Below the pieces are notes generated by a model. That model had not been told where the DNA came from, made no database searches, and was given only the letters and a program-made list of their open reading frames with translations. Shown piece after piece: positions 14,936 to 23,268 of a stretch of DNA of 29,937 nucleotides. The DNA is from an uncultured Oscillospiraceae bacterium (GTDB taxonomy: Bacteria > Bacillota_A > Clostridia > Oscillospirales > Acutalibacteraceae), in NCBI GenBank assembly GCA_910589395.1, contig CAJUTL010000035.1:1-29937 (forward strand). The letters run 5' to 3'. The position numbers and the translations under genes were made by a program. Every line of letters begins with the position of its first letter. The stretch's first letter is position 1.

Positions 14936-14986
14936 GTGAGCTTTCGCATTTATGCGGAAGCGAAGGATAAGGAGTGTGTGACGACG
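14882..14986 (+). repeat. 105-bp imperfect direct repeat, copy A
   Basis: About 83% identical by eye to 16938-17043. It contains two hairpins: CCCGCAAAGCC / GGCTTTGTGGG and GCTTTCGCA-TTTA-TGCGGAAGC. Between them is AGGAGGAGC followed by a short frame. It overlaps the end of the head-closure gene and ends at the start of the next gene. Confidence 0.8.
14932..14970 (+). CDS. Possible 12-residue leader peptide, copy A
   Basis: TTG-started frame MSELSHLCGSEG, overlapping the preceding stop and placed after AGGAGG. The second repeat copy encodes the closely matching MNELSRLRGSE from an ATG with AGGAGG 9 nt upstream. Conservation of start, frame and stop across both copies suggests translation, but with only two copies this could follow from recent duplication. 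Confidence 0.25.
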   Translation: MSELSHLCGSEG

Positions 14987-15417
14987 TGGGTAAGGTGCAG
15001 GTAAAAATGCCGGAGGAATTTCTTCTGCGGCTCTCCCGGCTGGGGGATAAGACCGACGAGATCATCCCGAAGGTGCTGGAAGCGGGCGGCGAGGTCGTGG
15101 AGCAGAAAGTAAGGGCGAATTTGAACGCGGTGATTGGCCGGGATACAAAGGAAGAATCCCGCTCCACCGGCGAGCTGCTTTCCGCCCTCGGCGTATCCCC
15201 GGCCAAGATTGACCGGGACGGCAATTACAACGTGAAGGTGGGCTTTTCGGAGCCGCGCCCGGACGGGCGCAGCAATGCCATGATTGCCAACGTCCTCGAA
15301 TACGGGAAAAGCGGGCAGCCTGCCAAGCCTTTTCTGAAACCGGCAAGGTCGGCGGCACGCGCCCCGTGTATCGAGGCCATGAAGGCCGCTTTTGAGAGAG
15401 AGGTGGAAAAGCTGTGA
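14986..15417 (+). CDS. HK97 gp10-like tail/neck protein
   Basis: A 143-residue protein of the HK97-gp10 family. Features: VKMPEEFLLRLSRLGDK, a long helix with VLEAGGEVVEQKVRANL, a STGELLSALGV segment, YNVKVGFSEP, and the conserved NVLEYGKSGQPAKPFLKPA C-terminal region. It acts in head-tail joining or tail completion. GTG 14986 is chosen, 12 nt after AAGGAG; GTG 14974 directly follows that site and is too close. The gene starts at the last base of repeat copy A. The stop overlaps the next GTG. Confidence 0.85.
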   Translation: MGKVQVKMPEEFLLRLSRLGDKTDEIIPKVLEAGGEVVEQKVRANLNAVIGRDTKEESRSTGELLSALGVSPAKIDRDGNYNVKVGFSEPRPDGRSNAMIANVLEYGKSGQPAKPFLKPARSAARAPCIEAMKAAFEREVEKL

Positions 15418-15755
15418 GCCTGCTGGAAGATTTGAACGGTACGCTTGGCCCTTTGGGTATCCCCATAGAAACCGGCGTGTTTCAGGATACGCCGCCGGAG
15501 GAATATCTGGTCGTCACGCCCCTTTCGGACGGCTTCGGCTTCCATGCCGACGACCTGCCGCAGTATGAGGTGCAGGAGGCCCGGCTTTCCTTCTTCAAAA
15601 AGGGCAGCTATACCCGACAGAAAAACCGGATCGTCCGCGCCCTTTTGACGGCGGACTTTACCATTACAGACCGCCGGTATATCGGCCATGAGGACGACAC
15701 CGGCTATCACCACTATGCCATAGATGTGGCAAAACATTATGAAATGGAGGTTTAG
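15414..15755 (+). CDS. Tail completion / tail terminator-type protein
   Basis: A 113-residue alpha/beta protein in the slot where siphophages carry the tail terminator or completion protein (SPP1 gp17, lambda U type). Seen: GIPIETGVFQDTPPEEYLVVTPL, VQEARLSFFKKGSYTRQKNRI and a GHEDDTGYHHYAID end. GTG 15414 overlaps the upstream TGA (GTGA). The name rests mainly on gene order and size. Confidence 0.75.
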   Translation: MSLLEDLNGTLGPLGIPIETGVFQDTPPEEYLVVTPLSDGFGFHADDLPQYEVQEARLSFFKKGSYTRQKNRIVRALLTADFTITDRRYIGHEDDTGYHHYAIDVAKHYEMEV

Positions 15756-15758
15756 ATC

Positions 15759-16358
15759 ATGGCGACGATTGGACTTGACAAGCTGTTTTATGCCCCGATC
15801 ACCGAGGGCGAGAACGGCGACGAAACCTACGGAACCCCGGTCATGCTGGCGAAGGCAATGACCGCCGAGCTTTCGATTGAATTAAACGAGGCCACGCTGT
15901 ATGCCGACGACGGCGCGGCGGAGATCGTAAAGGAATTTAAGAGCGGAACCCTGTCGCTGGGCGTGGACGATATTGGCGTGTCCTCCGCCGAGGCACTGAC
16001 CGGGGCGAAGGCGGATAAAAACGGCGTCCTCATTTCCGCCAGCGAGAACGACGGCGCACCGGTGGCCGTGGGCTTCCGCGCCCGCAAGGCAAACGGCACT
16101 TACCGTTATTTCTGGCTGTACCGGGTAAAATTTGCGGTTCCCGGCACGAACCTGCAGACGAAGGGGGATTCCATCACCTTCTCCACGCCCACCATTGAGG
16201 GGACGATCCTGCGCCGCAATAAGATGGACGGGAAGAACGAGCATCCGTGGAAGGCGGAGGTCAACGAGGACGACAGCGGCGTGCAGGCCAGCACCATTTC
16301 CGGCTGGTATCAGGAAGTATACGAGCCGGTCTATGAAACGGAAGGAGGCGCGGCATGA
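15759..16358 (+). CDS. Major tail tube protein, phi13 family
   Basis: A 199-residue major tail protein of the phi13 type: it opens MATIGLDKLFYAPITE, has ELSIELNEATLYADD, and carries the FWLYRVKF and DSITFSTPTIEGTI strands. It polymerises as hexameric rings to form the tail tube. GGAGGTTTAGATC precedes the ATG. Its stop overlaps the next gene (ATGA), as expected for the tail-assembly module. Confidence 0.92.
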   Translation: MATIGLDKLFYAPITEGENGDETYGTPVMLAKAMTAELSIELNEATLYADDGAAEIVKEFKSGTLSLGVDDIGVSSAEALTGAKADKNGVLISASENDGAPVAVGFRARKANGTYRYFWLYRVKFAVPGTNLQTKGDSITFSTPTIEGTILRRNKMDGKNEHPWKAEVNEDDSGVQASTISGWYQEVYEPVYETEGGAA

Positions 16359-16744
16359 TGGTGGATCAGGACAGGGCCGCTACAATTACGATTGGCGGCG
16401 AGGAATACCAGCTTATTTTAACCACAAGGGCCACAAAGGAGATCGCGGGCCGCTATGGCGGTCTGGAAAACCTCGGCACGAAGCTGATGAAATCGGAAAA
16501 TTTCGAGATGGCGCTGGATGAGATTATCTGGCTGATCGTCCTGATGGCGAACCAGAGCCTTTTGATATACAACCTACGCCACAGGGAGGAGCCGAAGCCT
16601 TTGCTTACGGCGGAGGAGGTGGAGCTTCTCACCTCCCCGCTGGAATTGGCGGCCTATAAGGACGCGATCATGGAGGCCATGTTCCGGGGAACCAAGCGCC
16701 ATATTGAGAGCGAGGCAGACCCAAAAAACGTGCCGGTCGGGTAA
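16355..16744 (+). CDS. Tail assembly chaperone, short (G-like) form
   Basis: A 129-residue protein between the major tail protein and the tape measure, the position of lambda gpG-like chaperones. It has a beta N-terminus (ATITIGGEEYQLILTTRATKEI) and a helical C-terminal half. The frame ends at TAA 16742-16744, five codons after a slippery A AAA AAC at 16723-16729. ATG ATG gives two possible starts (16355 or 16358); the first overlaps the preceding stop. It coats the tape measure protein during tail assembly and is absent from mature tails. Confidence 0.85.
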   Translation: MMVDQDRAATITIGGEEYQLILTTRATKEIAGRYGGLENLGTKLMKSENFEMALDEIIWLIVLMANQSLLIYNLRHREEPKPLLTAEEVELLTSPLELAAYKDAIMEAMFRGTKRHIESEADPKNVPVG

Positions 16745-16932
16745 GCGACGAAGAACTGTTTACCCGGCTAATCTATTATGCGACGGTTCCGCTCCGGCGT
16801 TCCGAGGAGGAGGCGTGGCTTATGCCTTTCGGGTATCTGCTGGATTTGTGGGAGTGCCATAAGCAGTTTACCGGCCTCGCAAAGCCCAAGCGGGAGCTGT
16901 TCATTGACGACATTATCCCTTACGGGATTTGA
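16355..16932 (+). CDS. Tail assembly chaperone, long (GT-like) frameshift product
   Basis: Slipping back one base at A AAA AAC (16723-16729) bypasses the TAA at 16742 and continues in the -1 frame to TGA 16930-16932, adding 67 residues (RAGRVSDEELF... to ...DDIIPYGI), about 192 in total. The added part has no start codon or ribosome site of its own that would fit better and reads as a good helical protein (LIYYATVPLR, LLDLWECHKQF). In lambda-like phages the GT form bridges tape measure and tube protein. This entry spans both frames. Confidence 0.85.
16723..16766 (+). promoter_or_regulatory. Programmed -1 frameshift signal
   Basis: Slippery heptamer AAAAAAC (16723-16729) in the correct phase (CCA AAA AAC), an 8-nt spacer, then a 10-bp stem CGGGTAAGCG (16738-16747) with TGTTTACCCG (16757-16766), two G-U pairs and a 9-nt loop. 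The zero-frame stop is inside the stem. Site, spacing and hairpin match known -1 frameshift elements. Confidence 0.88.
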
Positions 16933-16937
16933 AGATA

Positions 16938-17043
16938 GGGGAACCCCGCAAAGCCGGATGGCTTTGTGGGGAGAGGAGGAACAACGGAATGAATGAGCTT
17001 TCGCGCTTGCGCGGAAGCGAGTGATATGCAGTTTGTGACGACG
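16938..17043 (+). repeat. 105-bp imperfect direct repeat, copy B
   Basis: Matches copy A (14882-14986) with one indel. Hairpins: CCCCGCAAAGCC / GGCTTTGTGGGG and GCTTTCGCG-CTTG-CGCGGAAGC. The last stem pair changes from A-T in copy A to G-C here, a compensating change. It fills most of the 131-nt gap before the tape measure gene. Confidence 0.8.
16989..17024 (+). CDS. Possible 11-residue leader peptide, copy B
   Basis: ATG-started frame MNELSRLRGSE with AGGAGG 9 nt upstream, ending at TGA 17022-17024, 39 nt before the tape measure ATG. It matches the 12-codon frame in copy A. It could be a leader peptide that tunes translation downstream; no other evidence is visible. Confidence 0.25.
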   Translation: MNELSRLRGSE

Positions 17044-17063
17044 AGGAAGGAGGTGGCGGAAAC

Positions 17064-19736
17064 ATGGCGGACAATTTTGGCCTGCGGATTGGCGTGGAAG
17101 GCGAGAAGGAATTTAAGAAGGCCCTCGCGGAGATCAACCAGTCCTTTAAGGTGCTTGGCTCGGAAATGAACCTTGTGGCCTCGCAGTTTGATAAGCAGGA
17201 TAAATCGGTGGAGGCGATCACGGCCCGCAACCGCGTCCTAAACAAAGAGAGTGATACCCCAAAACAGAAAATCGGCACCTTAGAGCAGGCCCTTGCCAAC
17301 GCCACCGCCTCCTTCGGGGAAAATGACCGGCGCACACAGCAGTGGCAGATTCAGCTCAACAATGCCAGAGCGGCCTTAAACGATATGGAAAAGGAGCTGG
17401 ACGAGAACAACCGGGCGTTGGAGGAAGCCGGGGATCATCTGGATGAGGCAGGCGGCCAAGCCGACGATTTCGGCGATTCGCTGGAAGAAAGCGCCGACAA
17501 GGCGGAGAATGCCGGGAACCGGTTTGAAAAGCTGGGCGGCATTGCAAAAACGATTGGCGCGGTGGTGGCCGCCGCCGTTGTGGCTATCAGTGCCGCCACT
17601 GTATCCGCAGACGTGGGGCTTGTGAAGCTGGGCGACGAGTACAATCAGGCGGTCAACCAGATTTCCGCCTCCACCGGGGCCACCGGCGCGGAATTGGAGG
17701 CGCTTGGCGAAACGGCCCGCCGGGTATACACAAATAATTTCGGCGACAGCCTGGAGGATGTGGCGGAGGGCATTTCTGCGGTGCAGAAAACCACCGGCCT
17801 TATGGACGAGGAATTGCAGAAAGCCACGGAATCCGGATTCGCCCTGCGGGACACCTTCGGCTATGACCTGCAGGAATCCGCCCGGACAGCCAACGCCTTA
17901 ATGAAAAATTTCGGCCTTTCCGCAGGGGAAGCCTATAACATAATCGCCGTGGGCGCACAGAACGGCGCAGACCAGAACGGCGACCTTTTGGATACCCTCA
18001 ACGAATACTCGGCACAGTACGCTGCCCTCGGCCTCTCCGCAGACGAATTTGTGAGTGGGCTGATCAGCGGTTCCGAAGCCGGTGTCTTTTCGATTGACAA
18101 GGTGGGCGACGCGGTAAAGGAATTTAACCTGCGGGTGATCGACGGCAGCAATACCACCACCGAAGCCTTTCAGGCCCTCGGCATGGACGCGGACGCTATG
18201 GCGGCCCGGTTTGCCGCTGGCGGGGATTCGGCGCGGGAGGCGTTTTTCGAGGTCGTCAATGCGCTTGACAGTATGGACGATCCCATTGCCAAGAATACGG
18301 CGGCGGTCAACCTGTTCGGCACGCAGTTTGAGGATTTACAGAGCAATGTCCTCCCGGTGCTTGCCAGCATGGAGGACGGCGCGGGCAAGACCTACGACGC
18401 GCTCTCGCAGATCAACCAGATTAAATACAATGACCTCGATTCCGCCATAGAGGGGACAAAGCGCTCCATTCAGGGCGTTTTCCTTCCGCTGGCGAGTGAA
18501 ATGTCGGCGGGGATCACCGACGTTTTTTCCACACTCAGCAATGAGATCAACGCGGCCAACGGGGATTTCGAGCAGATCGGTGTGGCTATCGGGAACGCCA
18601 TAGAGGGCGTTTCCAACGTAATCTTAGAGAAAATGCCCATGTTTCTGGAATTGGGCTTAAATATCGTGACGAGTATCGGCGGGGCCATTTTAGACAACCT
18701 GCCCGTGCTGATCGAATCAGCGACGAATATCGTCTTAACGCTCCTTAATGCGCTGGTTTCGGCCCTGCCTCAGCTTTCCGAGGGCGCGTTGCAGTTGGTG
18801 CTTACGCTGGCGCAGGGGATTTTAGACAACCTGCCGCAGATCGCAGAGGCCGCCATTCAGGTGATCGTCACGCTGGCGGCGGGGCTTGGCGAGGCGCTGC
18901 CGGAGCTGGTTCCGTCTGTTGTGGAGGCCATTATTTTAATCTGCTCTACGCTGCTCGACAACATGGATCAGATTTTAGCGGCGGCCTTCTCCATTATCGA
19001 GGGCTTGGCACAGGGCCTTCTGAACGCGCTGCCCCGGCTGGTTGCGGCATTGCCGCAGATCATTACGTCCATTACCAGTTTTATCACGAACAACCTCCCG
19101 AAAATCGTGGAGATGGGGATAAAGCTGGTGGTGCAGTTGGCCGTGGGGCTGGTGCGGGCCATCCCGCAGTTGGTGGCCTCCCTGCCGCAGATCGTTTCGG
19201 CTATCCTGAAAGGGATCGGCCAAGCGGCGGTGTCTATCGTACAGATCGGCAAAAACATTGTGCAGGGCCTGTGGTCTGGCATCCAGAGCCTTGCAGGCTG
19301 GATTTGGGATAAGGTGTCCGGCTGGATTTCGTCGATCTGGGACGGTATCTGCGACTTCTTCGGCATCCATTCCCCGTCCACGGAAATGGCGTGGATCGGT
19401 GAAATGATGGTGAAGGGCCTTGCCGGTTCCATTGATACCAACGGGAAGGACGCGGTTACTGCCGCCGAGAAAATGAGCGCCGATATTGACGGCGTGATGA
19501 ACCAGCTCGCCGAGGATATGCAGACCGCCATCCCAACGGATTTCTCGGTCAATGCAAACGCCAACGTGTCCGGCGGCGTATCCGGCGGGGCCGGTTTCAT
19601 GGCGGGCGGCGGCCCGCTCGTCATGGTACAGCAGATGATCGTGCGCAGCGAGGAGGATATACGGAAAATCTCGCAGGAGCTTTATAACCTCATGCAGACC
19701 GGCTCCCGCGCACAGGGCCGCATTATCACAGCATAA
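17064..19736 (+). CDS. Tail tape measure protein
   Basis: An 890-residue tape measure protein. The N-terminal 130 residues are coiled coil (QDKSVEAITARNRVLN, DMEKELDENNRALEEAG). A hydrophobic segment follows near residues 165-185 (IGAVVAAAVVAISAATVSADVG). Residues about 185-470 hold the conserved tape-measure domain (SASTGATGAELEALGETAR and similar). Residues about 520-740 form a run of hydrophobic LPxL/LPQI helices spaced about 20-22 residues apart. The GIHSPSTEMAWIGEM motif sits near residue 770. It sets tail length and helps DNA entry; at about 0.15 nm per residue the tail would be near 130 nm, an estimate from the general rule. AAGGAGGTGGCGGAAAC precedes the ATG. Confidence 0.94.
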   Translation: MADNFGLRIGVEGEKEFKKALAEINQSFKVLGSEMNLVASQFDKQDKSVEAITARNRVLNKESDTPKQKIGTLEQALANATASFGENDRRTQQWQIQLNNARAALNDMEKELDENNRALEEAGDHLDEAGGQADDFGDSLEESADKAENAGNRFEKLGGIAKTIGAVVAAAVVAISAATVSADVGLVKLGDEYNQAVNQISASTGATGAELEALGETARRVYTNNFGDSLEDVAEGISAVQKTTGLMDEELQKATESGFALRDTFGYDLQESARTANALMKNFGLSAGEAYNIIAVGAQNGADQNGDLLDTLNEYSAQYAALGLSADEFVSGLISGSEAGVFSIDKVGDAVKEFNLRVIDGSNTTTEAFQALGMDADAMAARFAAGGDSAREAFFEVVNALDSMDDPIAKNTAAVNLFGTQFEDLQSNVLPVLASMEDGAGKTYDALSQINQIKYNDLDSAIEGTKRSIQGVFLPLASEMSAGITDVFSTLSNEINAANGDFEQIGVAIGNAIEGVSNVILEKMPMFLELGLNIVTSIGGAILDNLPVLIESATNIVLTLLNALVSALPQLSEGALQLVLTLAQGILDNLPQIAEAAIQVIVTLAAGLGEALPELVPSVVEAIILICSTLLDNMDQILAAAFSIIEGLAQGLLNALPRLVAALPQIITSITSFITNNLPKIVEMGIKLVVQLAVGLVRAIPQLVASLPQIVSAILKGIGQAAVSIVQIGKNIVQGLWSGIQSLAGWIWDKVSGWISSIWDGICDFFGIHSPSTEMAWIGEMMVKGLAGSIDTNGKDAVTAAEKMSADIDGVMNQLAEDMQTAIPTDFSVNANANVSGGVSGGAGFMAGGGPLVMVQQMIVRSEEDIRKISQELYNLMQTGSRAQGRIITA

Positions 19737-19750
19737 AGGAGGGCTTTTGT

Positions 19751-20518
19751 ATGGGCTTTCAATATGGCGGAGTATCTTCGCAATCCATGAAGGTCAAGGC
19801 CCGCCTGACGGGCTGGCAGGCTTCGCCCCCGGTGCGGAGCAATACGGAAACCGTCCCCGGCAAACCGGGCCTTGCCGATTTCGGGGCCGACAGCGGGGAG
19901 CGGTACATTGACATAAGCTGCAATGTTTTCCCGCAGAAAACCTTTGCCACGCTGGTATCCGTCTTAGACCGGGTATCCGCGTGGCTCGACCCCACGCAGG
20001 GGCTGAAACAGCTTATCTTGGACGACGTTCCCGACCGGTATTTTCAGGCGCGGCTGTCGGATACGGTGGACTGCGAGCGGCTCCTTCGGGCGGCTGGCTC
20101 CTTTTCCCTGCGCTTTCTATGCCCCGACCCTTACGGGTATGCGCTGGATGATGAAGCCTTTGTGCTGACCGGGGCCGGGCCGCAGGAGGTCATGCGGCAG
20201 GTGGGGAATACGGACTCGGAGCCGGTATATGTCCTGCAGGGGGCGGTTTCCTCCGGCTATATTTCCATAAAGACAAACGGCGAGGAGCTTCGCATTGTCG
20301 GCCCGCTTTCCGCCGGGGAAGTGCTGGTGATAGACACCGGCATGGTAACGGCAAAGGTAACGGACAGTGCCGGGAATACGTTAAGGAACGGCCTGCCCTG
20401 CCTGCAGGAGCTGAATTTCCCCGTCCTGCGGCGTGGCCTGAACGTGGTGGAGATTGGGACGGCTGGGGGCGCGGCATTTTCCGAGCTTCGCATACAGGCC
20501 AAGAGCAGATGGAGGTGA
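19751..20518 (+). CDS. Distal tail protein (Dit-like)
   Basis: A 255-residue protein of the siphovirus distal-tail type, directly after the tape measure, as in SPP1 and TP901-1. Features: VKARLTGWQASPPVRSN, the YIDISCNVFPQKTFATLVSVLDRVSAWLDP helix region, a DDVPDRYFQARLSD strand, the FSLRFLCPDPYGY core motif, and a C-terminal beta domain (FPVLRRGLNVVEIG). It forms the hexameric ring that joins the tail tube to the tip. It is followed by the tip protein 4 nt later. Confidence 0.88.
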   Translation: MGFQYGGVSSQSMKVKARLTGWQASPPVRSNTETVPGKPGLADFGADSGERYIDISCNVFPQKTFATLVSVLDRVSAWLDPTQGLKQLILDDVPDRYFQARLSDTVDCERLLRAAGSFSLRFLCPDPYGYALDDEAFVLTGAGPQEVMRQVGNTDSEPVYVLQGAVSSGYISIKTNGEELRIVGPLSAGEVLVIDTGMVTAKVTDSAGNTLRNGLPCLQELNFPVLRRGLNVVEIGTAGGAAFSELRIQAKSRWR

Positions 20519-20522
20519 GGCT

Positions 20523-23048
20523 ATGGCGGTGAAAACAATACTGACGGCGCAGGAGGATTTTACCGGGGAATTTCCGGCGGAATATGCGGCTTCCGGCCTC
20601 TGGCGCTTCAATGAGGCCGCCCCGGATGGCAATGACCGGCTGGCCGATTCCTCCGGCAATGGCCGGGATTTTACGGTGGTGCATTGGAGCGGCACCACGG
20701 CCAGTATGCGGCAGGGCCAGAAGGGCCGGTATTTCCGCATGAATATCACAAACCCCACCAGCGAGAAAACCTGCCTGCGGGCGGTCAATGACGGCTTCAT
20801 GTTTGCCCGGCTTGGGGCGCGGCTCATTGTGGGCGGCTGGATGAACCCCACCACCTACTCGGTGGGAAATACCTACTGCCCGATTTTTAACACAAGGCAG
20901 GGGCCGGGCCAGCCCATTTTTTACCTCTCCCTGATCCGGGGGAAGCCGAGGCTCATGCTCTATAATGCCTCCGGCTCTTTGATACTGGATGAATCGGTCA
21001 CGCCGCCTTTTTCCTTTGTGAACAATGGCTGGTATTTTATCGCGGCGGTGATCGAGCCGGACAATAAGCGGGCCTTTTATGTGGTCGGCGACCGGGGAAC
21101 CGGTACGGTATGGACTTCTGCCGCCCTTTCATGGACGGGGGAATTAAACCGCTCCTGCGTGGCCGATCTGGTGATGGGTATGCACGCGGAGCAGTATTAT
21201 TACGCGGGCGGTTTCGACGACTGGTTTCTGGATACGGATTCTCCCCTTACGGCGGCGGAGCTGGCGGAATATTTCAAAGCCTCACTTTCCGCCAACGGCG
21301 GCGATATGGGTGGTTTGGTGGACGCGCTTTCGGAGCCGGGCGGCGTAACTCTGCGGCAAGGCACCGACGGGGCGTATCCGGCCACCGGCCAGCTTGTCAC
21401 GAAGGCTGCGCCCTGCGCCCTTTCCGGCACAGGCCGGATATCCGTCACCAGCGAATATACGGCGGGCGTGACTTCCATTGCGGAGATTGAAACGGCCACC
21501 TCGGACGACTTGGAGGAATGGTCGGCGTGGCAGACGGTGGGCGTGAACGGCGAGCTGCAATCCCCGAACCGGCAGTATATCCGGTTCCGGGTAACGCTTG
21601 CCACAGAGGATACGTCCCGCAGCCCGAAGGTGCTGGAAATCCAGCTCCATGATATACCAAAGGCCCCTTATGAAAAGCTGGGCTTTGCCCGGCCTGTGGT
21701 GCTGGATACAAACGGAGCATGGGAGGTGGTTTTGGAAAATGCCTTTGATATTGTGGTGACGAGCGAGGTCAACGGTTCGGATACGCTGGAATTTTCCCTG
21801 CCCTTCCATGACCCCAAGCGGGCCATGCTGGATAATGAGAAGCAGGTGCAGATCGTCAACGATATTTACCGAATCCGAACCCTGACGGATACCAAAGACA
21901 GCGACGGGCGCATTGTGACGCAGGCGTATGCGGAGGCGGCCTTTTATGACCTTTCCTTTTCGGAGGAAAAAGGAACCGTGGACTTCAATGCGGATACCGC
22001 CGAGGCCCCTATGCGCCACGCGCTGGAACATACCGGCTGGGCGGTGGGGACGGTGAACGTCACCACAAAGCGCACATGGCAGTGTACGGAGAAAAACGCC
22101 CTCTCCATCCTACGGGCCACGCAGAATATCCACGGTGGCGACCTGATTTTTGACTGCCCGAACCGCCTCGTCCACCTGCTGACCTTTGGCGGCAGGGATA
22201 CCGGGGCGCTGTTCGCCTACAAGAAAAACCTGAAATCCATCCAGCGGGTGGTGGATACGAGGAGCCTTGTAACCCGGCTCTATGCCTACGGCAAGGACGG
22301 CATGACCTTTGCCTCCATCAATAACAACCGGGAGTATGTGGAGGATTTCACCTATACAAATGAGGTGCGCATTTCCACGCTGGACTGCTCGAATTTCACG
22401 AACCCCTATCAGATGCTGGAATTTACGCAGATGCGACTGGCGCAGTACGCAAGGCCCCGGATTTCCTATGTGCTGTCGGCTATGGACTTGTCGGCCTTAA
22501 CCGGCTATGAGCATGAGGCGTGGGATTTGGGCGACATTGTGACGGTGGACGACAAAGACCTGCATTTATCCGTGAAAACCCGCGTGGTGCGCCGCCAGTA
22601 CAATCTGCAGGAGCCGTGGAAAACGGTGCTGGAATTATCCACGACTTTGCGGGAGCTGGGGGATTCTTCTGCGCAATGGGATAAGGCCGCCGACGTGCTG
22701 GCCTCTACCGACGTGATCGACCGGCAGGAGGTGAAAGACCTTGTTCCCTTCAACCACCTGCGCAATTCCCGCGCGGACAGCGGCATGAACTACTGGCTCA
22801 ATTCCGGCTTTGAGGTGGACGCGGAGAACGGCGTTTCCGGTACGGCCTGCTTTAAGGCGGCGGGCGTGCTTGGCATGACAAAGAGCCTCGCGCAGACGGT
22901 TTACCCGGCCAGCCGCCGCAGCTATACCTTCTCGGCGCAGATCGCTTCCGAGGATTTGAAGAAAGGCCCCGCCGGGCAGGTGGGGATCGAGGTTACTTTT
23001 GAATATGAGGACGGCTCCACGGAAACGCGGTTTATCGACCTCTTTTAA
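20523..23048 (+). CDS. Tail tip protein (Tal-like) with N-terminal LamG-type domain
   Basis: An 841-residue protein. Residues about 20-265 look like a LamG/concanavalin-type lectin (LWRFNEAAPDGND, GGWMNPTTYSV, NNGWYFIAAVIEPDNKRAFYVVGD, YYYAGGFDDWFLD). A beta-rich linker follows (about 275-385). Residues about 390-740 are the phage minor structural (Tal, prophage-tail) domain: WEVVLENAFDIVVTSEVNGSD, the NDIYRIRTL strand and a LVTRLYAYGKDGMTFASINN core. The C-terminal 100 residues (NSRADSGMNYWLNSGFEVD...) look like a CBM4-type carbohydrate-binding fold. GGAGGTGAGGCT precedes ATG 20523, so the earlier ATG at 20454 is rejected. It likely forms the tail tip and binds cell-surface glycan. The lectin at the N-terminus is unusual. 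Confidence 0.85.
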   Translation: MAVKTILTAQEDFTGEFPAEYAASGLWRFNEAAPDGNDRLADSSGNGRDFTVVHWSGTTASMRQGQKGRYFRMNITNPTSEKTCLRAVNDGFMFARLGARLIVGGWMNPTTYSVGNTYCPIFNTRQGPGQPIFYLSLIRGKPRLMLYNASGSLILDESVTPPFSFVNNGWYFIAAVIEPDNKRAFYVVGDRGTGTVWTSAALSWTGELNRSCVADLVMGMHAEQYYYAGGFDDWFLDTDSPLTAAELAEYFKASLSANGGDMGGLVDALSEPGGVTLRQGTDGAYPATGQLVTKAAPCALSGTGRISVTSEYTAGVTSIAEIETATSDDLEEWSAWQTVGVNGELQSPNRQYIRFRVTLATEDTSRSPKVLEIQLHDIPKAPYEKLGFARPVVLDTNGAWEVVLENAFDIVVTSEVNGSDTLEFSLPFHDPKRAMLDNEKQVQIVNDIYRIRTLTDTKDSDGRIVTQAYAEAAFYDLSFSEEKGTVDFNADTAEAPMRHALEHTGWAVGTVNVTTKRTWQCTEKNALSILRATQNIHGGDLIFDCPNRLVHLLTFGGRDTGALFAYKKNLKSIQRVVDTRSLVTRLYAYGKDGMTFASINNNREYVEDFTYTNEVRISTLDCSNFTNPYQMLEFTQMRLAQYARPRISYVLSAMDLSALTGYEHEAWDLGDIVTVDDKDLHLSVKTRVVRRQYNLQEPWKTVLELSTTLRELGDSSAQWDKAADVLASTDVIDRQEVKDLVPFNHLRNSRADSGMNYWLNSGFEVDAENGVSGTACFKAAGVLGMTKSLAQTVYPASRRSYTFSAQIASEDLKKGPAGQVGIEVTFEYEDGSTETRFIDLF

Positions 23049-23063
23049 GACAGGAGGCTTTCT

Positions 23064-23258
23064 ATGGCATTTTTCACACAGGTGGCCGCTGACGTTTCCC
23101 CGAAGGGCTATGAACGCCTGCGCTCCATTACCGTCCGGCTCTGCGTCACCGACTGTACCGGGCAGGTGTATTTCACGGATATGCTCCTGCAGGGCGGCTC
23201 CATTGCCACCGGCTGGGTGGGCCATGTGAGCGAGATACAGTGGACGCAGGACGGGTAA
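23064..23258 (+). CDS. Small tail-region protein, paralogue of next gene
   Basis: A 64-residue protein of unknown family. Its core, SITVRLCVTDCTGQVYFTDM through TGWVGHVSE, closely parallels SVTVKPLVSDCTGTIYFTDL through TGYVIHTE in the next gene. It probably arose by duplication of a short beta domain. CAGGAGGCTTTCT precedes the ATG. Its position between tip and tail-fibre genes suggests a structural role. Confidence 0.72.
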   Translation: MAFFTQVAADVSPKGYERLRSITVRLCVTDCTGQVYFTDMLLQGGSIATGWVGHVSEIQWTQDG

Positions 23259-23268
23259 GGAGGTGGGC

